Part shown: piece after piece, positions 26,371-34,583 of the stretch
Layout: each line of letters starts with the position of its first letter
Numbering within the stretch: the stretch's first letter is position 1
From: Vulcanimicrobiota bacterium
GTDB taxonomy: Bacteria > Vulcanimicrobiota > Xenobia > Xenobiales > JADMJV01
Reading direction: 5' to 3'
NCBI GenBank assembly: GCA_019637395.1
Contig: JAHBVR010000001.1
Coordinates: 372,001 to 436,000, forward strand
Length of the DNA stretch: 64,000 nucleotides
Program-made: the position numbers and the translations under genes
Notes under the pieces: generated by a model
Told to the model about the DNA's origin: nothing
What the model saw: the letters and a program-made list of their open reading frames with translations, nothing else
Database searches by the model: none

Positions 26371-29300
26371 ATGTCCGACTCGATCTCCGGTGTCATCATT
26401 CCACTGATCATCCCGGTGGATGCTCCCCCATCGCTTGCATCCGGCGTGCAAGCGTTGGCAGCCTCCTTAGAGACGACCGAATTCAGTAACGCCTGCCTTC
26501 AGTTGCAACAGTCTTTCTGCTACCTCACCTGGCATTTCGCCGACTACAGCGCCCGCCACTTACAGCATTTGGGGCTGGAATCCACCGGTTGCAGCGCTTT
26601 CGGGCATTCTCGCCTGGATCAACACTTACAGGCTCTTCAGGAAAACCTTGAACGACTGGCTGAAGCCGCCGAAAAACACCCGGAAGTAGGCGATGTCTTC
26701 CGTGTCTTTTACGTAGGCGGGTTGCGCGCTCGGCACAGTTCGCCGCGCCGCCACACTCGCTTGCTGGGGCTGGGCGGGCAATCCATTCGCGGCTATCGCA
26801 GCGTGCTGGAATGGTGTAGCCTGGAACTTGGTGACGAGGAGTTCTCGGGAGAATTACGCTGTCAACGCGAACTCAGGCGTTATCTACCGATCCTACGGGA
26901 GTGGCTTGACTCTTCTTCCGGTCACTTTCGCCAGATCAAGACGTATGCTTGGTTCGACCAGACGAGCACTGCACCGACCGAAGAAGGCGAGTCTCCGGCC
27001 CATCCTCCTCCGGCGGCTACCACGCCGAGCGAAGCCCTGGCCTCTCTGAAATCTCCCAGCAACGAGGCACCGGCAGTCGTTGCCTTGACCACTTTTCCCA
27101 CACCTCCGCTACTGGCCCGCCATCAGGCACTTTTCGAAGAACAGGCCGCAGCCCAAGATTCTGCCGCGTTCGTCACCTTGGGACGTCTGGCCGGCCTTGC
27201 CGTGCAATATCTCTTCGCCATTTCCGGCGCGGCCTTGCGCTCGATTGGTCAGTTGGACCCGGCTTTGGAGAAGCGTCTGGAGACAGGGCTGACTCTGCGC
27301 CAAAAGCAAACCAGCCTCACCTTCCTATTCAAGGGCCTGGCACAGCATCGGAACGAAAACCCGATGTTGGAGCAGGTGGCGCGCGCAGTTCAGGCTCCCA
27401 CCGGAGGCAAACTGGCCGATTTTCTGACGAACACCTGGGGTGGTGGTCATACTTTTGCCGAATTCTGTATGGAAACCAGCAAACCAGAACCTCCGCCTTT
27501 GTGGCAGGAGCGATTTCTGCCGGGCATCCGGGCCTGGCTCCAGCAGTCAGCCTCATGGTTTGCTCACGCCGAGCATTATTTTCAACCTCCTAACGAGCAG
27601 GGCTTCGTCAGCTTCACCCTGCAACTGGGCGATGAACACCTGGAAGTCGACCGCAAGGCTCTCCAATTGGATACCGCCGCTCTCCGGATCGGTGCAGACG
27701 AGCTCAGGCAACTGCTGGCCCCGGCCCGCGGAGAGGCGAGCGGTGAGAACATCCCGGCGGTAGCTGAACCGGTTAAGGCGAAGCCCCCCAAGGTCGAACC
27801 TGCCCAAACAGAGCCTGCCAAAGTCCAGGCCGCCAAGGCGAAACCTGCCAAAGCAGAGCCCGCCAAGGCCGAGCCCACGAAGACGGAAACAGCCGAAGCG
27901 GAACTCGCCAAAGCTAAGCCGGCCAAAGGCGAGCCTGCCAAGGCCCAACCAGCCGAAGCGGAAATAGCCGAAGCGGAACCCGCCAGAGCCGAGTCAGTCA
28001 CAACGGAAACGGCCGAAGCGAAACCGGCCAAAGCTGAGCCGGCCGAGGTGGAGCCTGCCAAGGCCCAGCCAGCCGAAGCGGAAATAACCGAAGCGGAACC
28101 CGCCAGAGCTGAGCCGGCCGAGTCGGAACCGGCCAAGGCCCAGCCCGCCGAAGCGGAGATAACCGAAGCGGAACCCGCCAGAGCTGAGCCGGCCGAGTCG
28201 GAACCTGCCAAGGCCCAGCCCGCCGAAGCGGAGATAACCGAAGCGGAACCGGCCAAAGCTGAGCCGGCCGAGTCGGAACCCTCCAGGGCTGAGCCGCCCA
28301 AGGCGGAAACAACTGAAGCGGAACCCGCCAAAGCTGAGCCGGCCGAGTCGGAACCTGCCAAGGCCCAGCCGGCCGAAGCGGAAATAACCGAAGCGGAACC
28401 CGCTAAGGCCGAGTCCATCACAATGGAAACGGCCGAAGCGAAACCGGCCAAAGCTGAGCCGGCCGAGGTGGAGCCTGCCAAGGCCCAGCCAGCCAAAGCG
28501 GAAATAACCGAAGCGGAACCCGCCGTTGCCGAAGTTACGGTGCAGCACGTCGTGGGAGAGCCCCTCACGGCTTCCGCTCAAGATTGGGAAGGCCCGGCGC
28601 TGGCACTTGAACTCTGGGACAAAAGCATCGAGTCTCAGCAGGTCAAACCTCTCCTCACCCTGGTATCGTTCCTGATTCAATACACCAGTGGAGTCACCGC
28701 CGAATGGCGTGAACTTGAAGACAAAGCCGCCCCCACCAGCATCGGTTCGGCCCTGGATCAACTGCTGGACCGGTTGAAGACCACGGACGACACTCCGGTG
28801 CTCACTCCGCTGGGTGCCGACACTGATCCTCAGAGCCTGCATCACTGGCTACGAGGGTCCGAATTGAAGGCCTGGCTTACTCGGCAACGAGAGAATCGGC
28901 CGGAGATGCTGCGGCAGACTGGAGCCTGGTTAGCCGCTTTACAGCCCTTCTTCAAAGATTCCGAACAACTCTTCGAGGACCCCACGGAGGGCGGCAAATT
29001 GGAGGGAGTGGTCGTCTACCAGGAGCGCTTTCTGGAGTTCGTCGATCATCCCATTTATGTTGGGCCGATCAGCGGAGAATTCTGGGACTCCCCCCCGACC
29101 GAGGTCGAAGCAGCCGAAGCCCCCACGGAAGCCGCCGTGGTGGCCGAGACCCTGGTGCCGCCCGACCTTGCCGCCTTGCCTGCCTGTGTGAGCGAGTATT
29201 ACGAAAGTCTCTGGACGGCCGAGCCCGTCGGCCCGGAAGGCCTGGCCGCCGCTTTAGAATTCTCCATCCAATACTACGCGGGCCTTCTGGCCAGCGTAGC

Positions 29301-30543
29301 TATCAACACGGGGGAGAGCGAGGCATCCCATCTCAGCGCCTGGCGCGGAGACTCCAACCTGCTGCAGCGACTAGAGATGATCCAACAAATTCTCGACGAG
29401 ACACGCCAGAGTGAACAGGCCACGCTGGTAAGCCTGCGGGACGTCTTCGAGGGAGCTATTTTTGGCGCAATTTGGAAGCGCGAAACCACTGGATTGGCCA
29501 GCCTGGCCTACGCGCTACGCTCCCACCATGACGAAGAGAGTGAGCGCGCGTCCATCATCCTGGCGGCCTGGATCGAAGCCGCCAAACCGTTGTTGGGCAC
29601 CCTGGAGAACCTGGCGGAGCCGATCGACGCCAAAGGGCATCTCGAGGTTGTCATCCAGCAGGACGAGAGCTTCTTTGAATTGGTCGAACCGGAGTATGCG
29701 ATTCACCTGGTACCACCGGGATTCAGCGGCTGGCAGGATCTGATTTGCTATCGTAATCTGGCCGCCCGTTACGGTAGCCAGGAGTTGCTGGGCAAGTCGG
29801 ATGGCAGCCAGGAGTTGTCGGGAAGCGCGGTGACCGACGATGGCGAAGACTTTTTCAGCGCCCCCAGCCTCTCTTTGCAAGACAAGATGATGGAGGCTCT
29901 CTTCAAGGAGCCCGAGCCGCCGCCCCCAACCGCCCAGCCGGAAACTCCCAAAGCCAAACCTCAATTGATCCAGCAAGAGGAGCAGCCGGTGGTGGCCACG
30001 CCGCGCAGCGAGTTGCAGTTGAACGCCGTTCTCGAACAACTGCTGCAAAAGCCGGCGGAAGAAGACCCACCACCACCCTCTCCGCCCTCCGCCGACGAGG
30101 CGGCGGTCACGGCCAAAACGGAAACTCCGAAACCACCGGCTCGCCTGGATGCCGCGGCCGCCACCGAGAAGCCGCCGGAGTTCATCGTGGTCGACCCACC
30201 CAAGCTCGAATATACGATTCATTATGATGGTAAAGAAGGCCAGATTCATAAGGGGCGTATTGCGCTCAAAAACGTGGGCGGCAGCTTGCTCAAAGGCACC
30301 GTCAAGTCCAATCACCCGTGTTTGCGCGTTAATCCCAGTGTTTTCCGGACCAACGAGGCTGAAATCAACTACTGGATCGACGACAGCGACCGCCCCTCGA
30401 ATATGCAGAAGATCGGCCTCTCCTTCCACTTTTCGGGTCAGAAGGTGGAAGTGCCCATGGAAAAGATGCTACCCGACAAGAAATTCAAGCAACTGGCCAC
30501 CAAGATGCTCGGGTTTGTCAAAAACTTGCGGCAAAAGGGTTGA
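26371..30543 (+). CDS. 1390-residue protein with four copies of a helical domain, a Lys/Ala/Pro/Glu repeat linker and an Ig-like tail
   Basis: No known family recognised. By eye there are four related helical domains of 160-190 residues: A (about 10-190), B (about 247-435), C (about 740-905) and D (about 930-1125). B, C and D share a helix ending in QY (LAGLAVQYLFAISG; LVSFLIQYTSGV; ALEFSIQYYAGLLASV), a helix around WL/WIEA and a closing beta segment (FVSFTLQLGDEHLEV; GVVVYQERFLEFVDHP; EVVIQQDESFFELVEP). A 250-residue linker of 5-residue AEPAK-type repeats separates B and C. The last 115 residues look like a beta-sandwich (EYTIHYDGKEGQIHKGRIAL; KGTVKSNHPCLRV). No signal peptide, so a large cytoplasmic scaffold or regulator is likely. 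Confidence 0.8.
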   Translation: MSDSISGVIIPLIIPVDAPPSLASGVQALAASLETTEFSNACLQLQQSFCYLTWHFADYSARHLQHLGLESTGCSAFGHSRLDQHLQALQENLERLAEAAEKHPEVGDVFRVFYVGGLRARHSSPRRHTRLLGLGGQSIRGYRSVLEWCSLELGDEEFSGELRCQRELRRYLPILREWLDSSSGHFRQIKTYAWFDQTSTAPTEEGESPAHPPPAATTPSEALASLKSPSNEAPAVVALTTFPTPPLLARHQALFEEQAAAQDSAAFVTLGRLAGLAVQYLFAISGAALRSIGQLDPALEKRLETGLTLRQKQTSLTFLFKGLAQHRNENPMLEQVARAVQAPTGGKLADFLTNTWGGGHTFAEFCMETSKPEPPPLWQERFLPGIRAWLQQSASWFAHAEHYFQPPNEQGFVSFTLQLGDEHLEVDRKALQLDTAALRIGADELRQLLAPARGEASGENIPAVAEPVKAKPPKVEPAQTEPAKVQAAKAKPAKAEPAKAEPTKTETAEAELAKAKPAKGEPAKAQPAEAEIAEAEPARAESVTTETAEAKPAKAEPAEVEPAKAQPAEAEITEAEPARAEPAESEPAKAQPAEAEITEAEPARAEPAESEPAKAQPAEAEITEAEPAKAEPAESEPSRAEPPKAETTEAEPAKAEPAESEPAKAQPAEAEITEAEPAKAESITMETAEAKPAKAEPAEVEPAKAQPAKAEITEAEPAVAEVTVQHVVGEPLTASAQDWEGPALALELWDKSIESQQVKPLLTLVSFLIQYTSGVTAEWRELEDKAAPTSIGSALDQLLDRLKTTDDTPVLTPLGADTDPQSLHHWLRGSELKAWLTRQRENRPEMLRQTGAWLAALQPFFKDSEQLFEDPTEGGKLEGVVVYQERFLEFVDHPIYVGPISGEFWDSPPTEVEAAEAPTEAAVVAETLVPPDLAALPACVSEYYESLWTAEPVGPEGLAAALEFSIQYYAGLLASVAINTGESEASHLSAWRGDSNLLQRLEMIQQILDETRQSEQATLVSLRDVFEGAIFGAIWKRETTGLASLAYALRSHHDEESERASIILAAWIEAAKPLLGTLENLAEPIDAKGHLEVVIQQDESFFELVEPEYAIHLVPPGFSGWQDLICYRNLAARYGSQELLGKSDGSQELSGSAVTDDGEDFFSAPSLSLQDKMMEALFKEPEPPPPTAQPETPKAKPQLIQQEEQPVVATPRSELQLNAVLEQLLQKPAEEDPPPPSPPSADEAAVTAKTETPKPPARLDAAAATEKPPEFIVVDPPKLEYTIHYDGKEGQIHKGRIALKNVGGSLLKGTVKSNHPCLRVNPSVFRTNEAEINYWIDDSDRPSNMQKIGLSFHFSGQKVEVPMEKMLPDKKFKQLATKMLGFVKNLRQKG
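27763..28530 (+). repeat. In-frame 15-base / 75-base tandem repeats
   Basis: Codes for AEPAK/AEPAE-type pentapeptides inside the 1390-residue protein. The basic 15-base unit is organised in a 75-base higher-order unit (starts at 28081, 28156 and 28231). A further 144-base block at 27961 recurs at 28381, exactly 420 bases later, with about 8 mismatches by eye. All units keep the reading frame. Confidence 0.9.
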
Positions 30544-30575
30544 GGACCGCCTCCAATAGTGGACAACCGGGCATG

Positions 30576-30604
30576 TTGCCTCCCCTTGACCTCGATGCTA
30601 TAAT
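30576..30604 (+). promoter_or_regulatory. Sigma-70-type promoter of the rpsF operon
   Basis: -35 TTGCCT (30576-30581), 17-base spacer, perfect -10 TATAAT (30599-30604). Transcription should start near 30611 and carry a leader of about 240 bases before rpsF that contains a structured element. Confidence 0.75.
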
Positions 30605-30692
30605 GCCGAAGATTTTTTGGTTCGCGCCTCCCACTCGCAGGTAGAATCGGCGATCAAACCTGGCCAGTCCGCCGCAGGCGGCTAGCCTCCAT

Positions 30693-30780
30693 CAGGTTGT
30701 GCTGAAAATTGCCCCACTAACAGCACGCGGGAGTGGAGCTCGCTTCGAGCGACCGAACGCATGGTGGGCCAATTTTTCGG
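30693..30780 (+). ncRNA. Structured rpsF leader element, copy 1 (candidate S6:S18 autoregulatory leader)
   Basis: An outer helix pairs 30705-30711 with 30770-30776 and continues as 30713-30717 with 30764-30768, broken by one C:C mismatch. An apical hairpin GCTCG-CTT-CGAGC (30738-30750) is followed at once by GACCG. Identical blocks (CAGG, TGTGC, AAATTGCCC, ACTAACAGC, GCGACCG) recur in the same order before ssb. Known rpsF leaders bind the S6:S18 complex through a CCG-containing motif that mimics 16S rRNA. The CCG after the hairpin fits that, but assignment to the family is inference. Confidence 0.7.
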
Positions 30781-30853
30781 CGAGTCTTGCGCGGCTCGCC
30801 TGCTGACCAATCCCAGCGAGTCATAGCCCACGGGAAGAAAGGTATCATCTCCA

Positions 30854-31138
30854 GTGATCAAATACGAAGCAACTTATATCGTCGACCCCAACCTGGCGGA
30901 AGACACCCACAACGGCCTGCTCGAACGCATGTCGGGCACCATCACCGAACTGGGTGGCAACGTCATCGACGTGAAAAACATGGGCCGCCGCCGGCTGACC
31001 CATGAAGTCAAAGGCAAAATTGAAGGTATCTACATCTGCATGCGCTTTGACAGCAGCCCCCAGGCCGAAGCCGAACTCAATCGCCAGTTGCGTCTGGCCG
31101 ACGAAGTGCTGCGCGGCCTCATCATTCGCCTCAATTAA
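30854..31138 (+). CDS. rpsF: 30S ribosomal protein bS6
   Basis: 94 residues, full length. Typical bS6 features: KYEATYIVDPNL at the N-terminus, NVIDVKNMGRRRLTHEVKGK in the middle (the GRR.L.Y/H-I/V region that contacts rRNA and S18) and DEVLRGLIIRLN at the end. It binds the central domain of 16S rRNA with bS18. GTG start, with AAAGG 11-12 bases upstream. First gene of an rpsF-ssb-rpsR-rplI-lonC-dnaB run. The leader before it should allow feedback control by its own product. Confidence 0.95.
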   Translation: MIKYEATYIVDPNLAEDTHNGLLERMSGTITELGGNVIDVKNMGRRRLTHEVKGKIEGIYICMRFDSSPQAEAELNRQLRLADEVLRGLIIRLN

Positions 31139-31146
31139 TCAAATCG

Positions 31147-31165
31147 GGCGGGCAAATCGCCCGCC
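31147..31165 (+). other. GC-rich hairpin just after rpsF
   Basis: Perfect 7-bp stem GGCGGGC/GCCCGCC (31147-31153 with 31159-31165) and a 5-base loop, 8 bases after the rpsF stop. No T-run follows, so it is not a simple intrinsic terminator. It could protect mRNA ends or work with the leader that follows. Confidence 0.5.
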
Positions 31166-31172
31166 TTCACAC

Positions 31173-31262
31173 CAGGATGTGCACTAAATTGCCCTACTAA
31201 CAGCTTACGGGGTCCTTCCCCACGCCAGCTTGCTGGCGACCGCTTGGTTGAAGGCAATTTAA
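31173..31262 (+). ncRNA. Structured leader element, copy 2, before ssb
   Basis: Outer helix AAATTGCC (31186-31193) pairs perfectly with GGCAATTT (31253-31260). Inside are a GGGG/CCCC hairpin (31209-31221) and an apical hairpin CGCCAG-CTTG-CTGGCG (31223-31238), followed by ACCG. The segment GCGACCG and the blocks AAATTGCCC and ACTAACAGC match the copy before rpsF. The apical stem sequence differs between copies (GCTCG/CGAGC against CGCCAG/CTGGCG) while pairing is kept, which supports a real RNA structure. Confidence 0.7.
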
Positions 31263-31290
31263 GGCCAGGAAAGCGAGAACACACACCTCT

Positions 31291-31776
31291 ATGGCTTCCA
31301 TGAATTTGGTTGTACTGGTCGGCCGGGTCGTTGGCCCGCCGGAACTTCGCTACACTCCGGGCGGCAAAGGCGTCGCTCAATTTACCATCGCCGTGGATCG
31401 CACGCGCGGCGGTAAAAACGGTCAGGAAAAAGAGACTGACTTTATCCCCATCGTAGCCTGGGAACGCCTGGCCGAGATCTGCAATGAATACCTCACCAAG
31501 GGAAAGTTGATCTCGATTCAAGGCTCTCTGCGCACCCGTACCTACGAGACTCAGGACGGGCAGAAGCGTAAAGCCTTCGAAGTGGTCGCCTCGGATATGC
31601 AGATGCTCTCCAGCGGCGATCGCGGCGGTAGTTCGGAAGGCGGCTACCGCGCCTCCGGCGGCGGCCAGCAGCAGCGTGCTGGTGGCGGCGGCGGGAGCTC
31701 CAATCCACCTTCGGGCTGGGGTTCAGACTCCGGATTTGGCGCCGATGACCTGTCGGTAGACGAAATCCCGTTCTAA
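31291..31776 (+). CDS. ssb: Single-stranded DNA-binding protein
   Basis: 161 residues. N-terminal OB-fold (residues 1-106: MNLVVLVGRVVGPPELRYTP, FTIAVDRTRGG, FIPIVAWERLAEICNEYLTK, KLISIQGSLRTRTYE). Then a Gly/Ser/Gln-rich linker and the acidic tip DDLSVDEIPF, which recruits replication and repair partners. It coats single-stranded DNA as a tetramer. It lies between rpsF and the bS18 gene as in many bacteria, here with its own structured leader. Confidence 0.95.
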   Translation: MASMNLVVLVGRVVGPPELRYTPGGKGVAQFTIAVDRTRGGKNGQEKETDFIPIVAWERLAEICNEYLTKGKLISIQGSLRTRTYETQDGQKRKAFEVVASDMQMLSSGDRGGSSEGGYRASGGGQQQRAGGGGGSSNPPSGWGSDSGFGADDLSVDEIPF

Positions 31777-31896
31777 CCATAAAGCATCGGGCGATTTTCC
31801 AGGGGGGCGATAGGAATCTTCCACCAGACGGGGAAAACACAGACTCACACCAAGCACGCCCGCGTGCTCGAGGTGAAGCCCAAGGAGGAGGTCGAG

Positions 31897-32088
31897 TTGC
31901 CGGACCACGCTCGGGGCGGTCGACGAAACCGCAAAAAATTCACTCGTCCTATCATGGTAGGCCTGGACTCGCAGACCAAAGCTGCGGGGATACCGAAGAA
32001 CTCGGTATTAGGCCTCCCCTTCGATCCGATGCCAATCCTGGCCAAGGTCTCTCGCAAGGCCCATTTAGCCCTGCTGCCGTTACCGTAA
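31897..32088 (+). CDS. rpsR: Probable ribosomal protein bS18, short and divergent
   Basis: 63 residues from a TTG at 31897 with AAGGAGG 8 bases upstream, exactly where rpsR sits in ssb-rpsR-rplI operons. The basic start (RGGRRNRKKFTRP) and the end (ILAKVSRKAHLALLP) resemble the bS18 ends RRRKxCRF and QLAxAIKRARxxALLP, and the VLGLP stretch could match the TG(L) turn. The middle is about 10 residues shorter than usual, and the IDYK and AIKRAR motifs are degraded. Typical bS18 is 70-80 residues. Neither other frame restores a better match, so a simple single frameshift is not evident. Alternative: an unrelated small basic protein. Confidence 0.6.
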   Translation: MPDHARGGRRNRKKFTRPIMVGLDSQTKAAGIPKNSVLGLPFDPMPILAKVSRKAHLALLPLP

Positions 32089-32109
32089 ATCGGATTCGCG
32101 GCATGCCCA

Positions 32110-32129
32110 CGGCCTGATGGTTCAGGCCG
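32110..32129 (+). other. Stable hairpin between rpsR and rplI
   Basis: 8-bp stem CGGCCTGA/TCAGGCCG with a 4-base loop, no T-run. It lies about 80 bases before rplI. The function is unknown; it may stabilise or attenuate the operon mRNA. Confidence 0.4.
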
Positions 32130-32209
32130 GGCCTCTGCCCCGCTCGTTCCCATTTGGGACCAGGGTCTTGAGGCGCCAATTTGCGGTTCTCACCGCGAAG
32201 GAGTGTCTA

Positions 32210-32659
32210 ATGAAGCTTGTACTTTTGCAAGACGTAAAGAACATCGGAAAAAAGGGTGCCCTGGTCGACGTAGCCGACGGGTATGCGCGCAACTTTCTAC
32301 TCCCCAAGAAACTGGCCACGCCCGCCACAGACGGCGTCATGCGCAGTCTGGATAAAGAAGCCGCCGATCTGAAAGCGAAGAAGATTCGCGAAAAAGAACA
32401 GGCTCAAGAACTGGCTGGCAAGCTGGAGGCGAAACCCGTACAAATGCACGTAAGGGTCGGAGAGAACGGCAAATTCTTCGGTTCCATCACCAGCTCTGAT
32501 ATCGTTGACGCCGTCAAGAAGCAGTTCAATCACGCTCTTGACAAGAAGACCATCCAATTGAAGGATCCTCTGAAAACTCTGGGCGAGCATACCGTCCCGG
32601 CCAAACTCCACCCTGACGTAACCGCGAAACTGCGACTGAACCTGGCTGCCGCTGAGTAA
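32210..32659 (+). CDS. rplI: 50S ribosomal protein bL9
   Basis: 149 residues, full length. It begins MKLVLLQDVKNIGKKGALVD with the bL9 signature GYARNFLLPKKLA, then a helical connector rich in Lys/Glu (about 45-75) and the C-terminal rRNA-binding domain (VGENGKFFGSITSSDI, LKTLGEHTVPAKLHPDV). It sits at the base of the L1 stalk. ATG at 32210 with GAAGGAG about 6 bases upstream. Longer in-frame readings start inside the rpsR-rplI spacer and are rejected. The lonC gene begins one base after its stop. Confidence 0.95.
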   Translation: MKLVLLQDVKNIGKKGALVDVADGYARNFLLPKKLATPATDGVMRSLDKEAADLKAKKIREKEQAQELAGKLEAKPVQMHVRVGENGKFFGSITSSDIVDAVKKQFNHALDKKTIQLKDPLKTLGEHTVPAKLHPDVTAKLRLNLAAAE

Positions 32660-32660
32660 T

Positions 32661-34580
32661 ATGCCGACCAAGCGGCGGTCGAACGCCGATTCCATGGTAC
32701 AGCTCGAAAAGAGAGTCAATACTCTCTTTGGTTTCTTGTCCAACCTGCACGGCCCGGACAAACTCGTGCTCAAAGCCGGCAAACTCCACGCTCTCTATCT
32801 CATGAGTTCGGAAAGCCTGGAAGACCGTTTGCTCGCCCTGCAGCGCCTGGTTTTTGAAGACCCCACCATGACCAACCGTCCTCAGAAGGACGAATTCGCA
32901 GCGATTCTCGATCGGGTCGAGGAAGAAATCGCCGACCTGGTGGCCATGAAAACGGTCGAAGAGAGCCTGGACCAGAAGATCGCCCACAAGATGCAGGAGC
33001 GGCACCGGGATTACCTGCGCGAGCTCCGTCGTGAGGCTCTCAAGGAAGAAGATGGTCCGGAAAACTCCACTACGCTGAGACGCTTGAGTGAACTGGAACT
33101 GCTCGAGAAGAAGTCACTGAATAACTCGGTGCTCAGCCTGCTAAGACCCCGCGACCTGGAGGAAGTGGTCGGCCAGGACCGGGCCATCCATTCCCTCAAA
33201 GCCAAAATGGGAACGCCTTTTCCCCAGCATGTACTGCTCTACGGGCCTCCGGGCGTGGGCAAAACCACGGTGGCCCGTCTGGTCCTGGAGGAAGTGCGTA
33301 AGTACACCCACACCCCTTACAGCGAAGAAGCTCCTTTTGTGGAAGTGGATGCCACCACCATCCGCTGGGATCCGCGCGAAATCACCAATCCCCTGCTGGG
33401 CAGCGTCCACGATCCCATCTACCAGGGTTCTCGCCGCGACTTGGCCGAGGAGGGCATTCCGGAGCCCAAGCTCGGGCTGGTCACCAAAGCCCACGGTGGA
33501 GTCCTTTTTATCGATGAGATCGGTGAACTCGACCCTATCCTGCAGAACAAGCTGCTCAAGGTGCTGGAAGACAAGCGCATTATTTTCGAGTCGTCCTATT
33601 TTGACGAAGACGACCCGCGCGTGCCCCAGTATATCCGCAAGCTCTTCACCGAAGGCGCGCCCGCCGACTTCATCCTGATCGGCGCCACCACCCGCGATCC
33701 CGAGGACCTGACGCCGGCCCTGCGCTCGCGTTGCGCCGAGGTCTTCTTCAACCCGCTGGGCCAGGAGCACATTCAGGAAATCGCCCATCTGGCCGCCCGC
33801 CGCCTGAAAGTGAAATTCTCTCCAGGCGTGGCCGAACTGGTCAGCAAATACACCATCGAGGGGCGCAAAGCCGTGCAATTGGTGGCTGACGCCTACGGCC
33901 ACTCCTACCTGCGCAAAGTCAGCAGCAACGGCAACGGGCGGGCCAAACTCTCGCTCAACCGCGAAGACATCGAGACGGTGGTGCGCACCAACCGGCTATC
34001 CCGCAACTCTACCGTGCAGGCCAGTGAAGGTCTGGAGGTCGGCTGCGTGCTGGGCCTGGGAGTAGCCGGCTTCCTGGGTTCCTGCCTGGAATTCGAGGCG
34101 GCCGCCTTTCCCGCCCGCGATAAGGGAAAAGGCGTGCTTCGCTTCAATGAAGCGGCCGGAAATATGGCTCGCGACTCGGTCTTCAATTCGGCCAGCGTGA
34201 TCCGGCGCATCACGGCCAAGGACGTTTATGACTATGATGTGCACGTCAACGTCATCGGCGGCGGCAAAGTGGATGGACCTTCGGCCGGGTTAGCCATTGT
34301 GGTGGCTCTGGCCAGCGCCCTGGAACATCTGCCCATTCCCCAAGACATCGCCCTGACCGGCGAGGTGACCATTCAGGCCAAGGTTAAGCCGGTCGGCGGA
34401 GTCTCCGAAAAAATCCGGGGAGCTGCCCTGGCCGGCGTGCGCCGGGTGGTTATTCCTCAAGAAAATCTTAGCGAAGTCGACCGCGACCTGTTCTCGGTAG
34501 TGGAAATCCTCCCGGTCAGCACGGTCGCTGAAGTTTTCGCCCTCATCTGGCCTCGACACGCCTGGATCCAGGAGAACTAG
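32661..34580 (+). CDS. lonC: LonC-type ATP-dependent protease
   Basis: 639 residues, soluble. It lacks the LonA substrate-binding LAN domain and has instead a helical N-terminus (residues 1-160, LEKRVNTLFGFLSNLHGPDK) like LonB/LonC proteins. The AAA+ module has Walker A GPPGVGKTTVA near residue 193, Walker B GGVLFIDEIGELD and sensor-like GATTRDPEDL. The protease domain has the Ser-Lys dyad, Ser in KVDGPSAGLA (about 539) and Lys in VSEKIRGAALAG (about 583). In Firmicutes, LonB/LonC forms go with sporulation; here it is embedded between rplI and dnaB. Gene name by similarity of layout, not by database match. Confidence 0.85.
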   Translation: MPTKRRSNADSMVQLEKRVNTLFGFLSNLHGPDKLVLKAGKLHALYLMSSESLEDRLLALQRLVFEDPTMTNRPQKDEFAAILDRVEEEIADLVAMKTVEESLDQKIAHKMQERHRDYLRELRREALKEEDGPENSTTLRRLSELELLEKKSLNNSVLSLLRPRDLEEVVGQDRAIHSLKAKMGTPFPQHVLLYGPPGVGKTTVARLVLEEVRKYTHTPYSEEAPFVEVDATTIRWDPREITNPLLGSVHDPIYQGSRRDLAEEGIPEPKLGLVTKAHGGVLFIDEIGELDPILQNKLLKVLEDKRIIFESSYFDEDDPRVPQYIRKLFTEGAPADFILIGATTRDPEDLTPALRSRCAEVFFNPLGQEHIQEIAHLAARRLKVKFSPGVAELVSKYTIEGRKAVQLVADAYGHSYLRKVSSNGNGRAKLSLNREDIETVVRTNRLSRNSTVQASEGLEVGCVLGLGVAGFLGSCLEFEAAAFPARDKGKGVLRFNEAAGNMARDSVFNSASVIRRITAKDVYDYDVHVNVIGGGKVDGPSAGLAIVVALASALEHLPIPQDIALTGEVTIQAKVKPVGGVSEKIRGAALAGVRRVVIPQENLSEVDRDLFSVVEILPVSTVAEVFALIWPRHAWIQEN

Positions 34581-34583
34581 CCC

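Noticed and set aside
27763-28530. Regular repeats that could be mistaken for a CRISPR array
   Set aside because: Units are contiguous 15- and 75-base repeats without unique spacers, and they keep one reading frame inside a large gene.
27582-28845. Long open frames on the minus strand across the repeat region
   Set aside because: They are shadows of the low-complexity plus-strand repeats, have no SD or family features, and consist of Ala/Ser/Gly or Phe/Gly/Leu runs.
30586-30604. TTGACC just before TATAAT as a -35 element
   Set aside because: The spacing is only 7 bases. TTGCCT 17 bases upstream of TATAAT is the proper partner.
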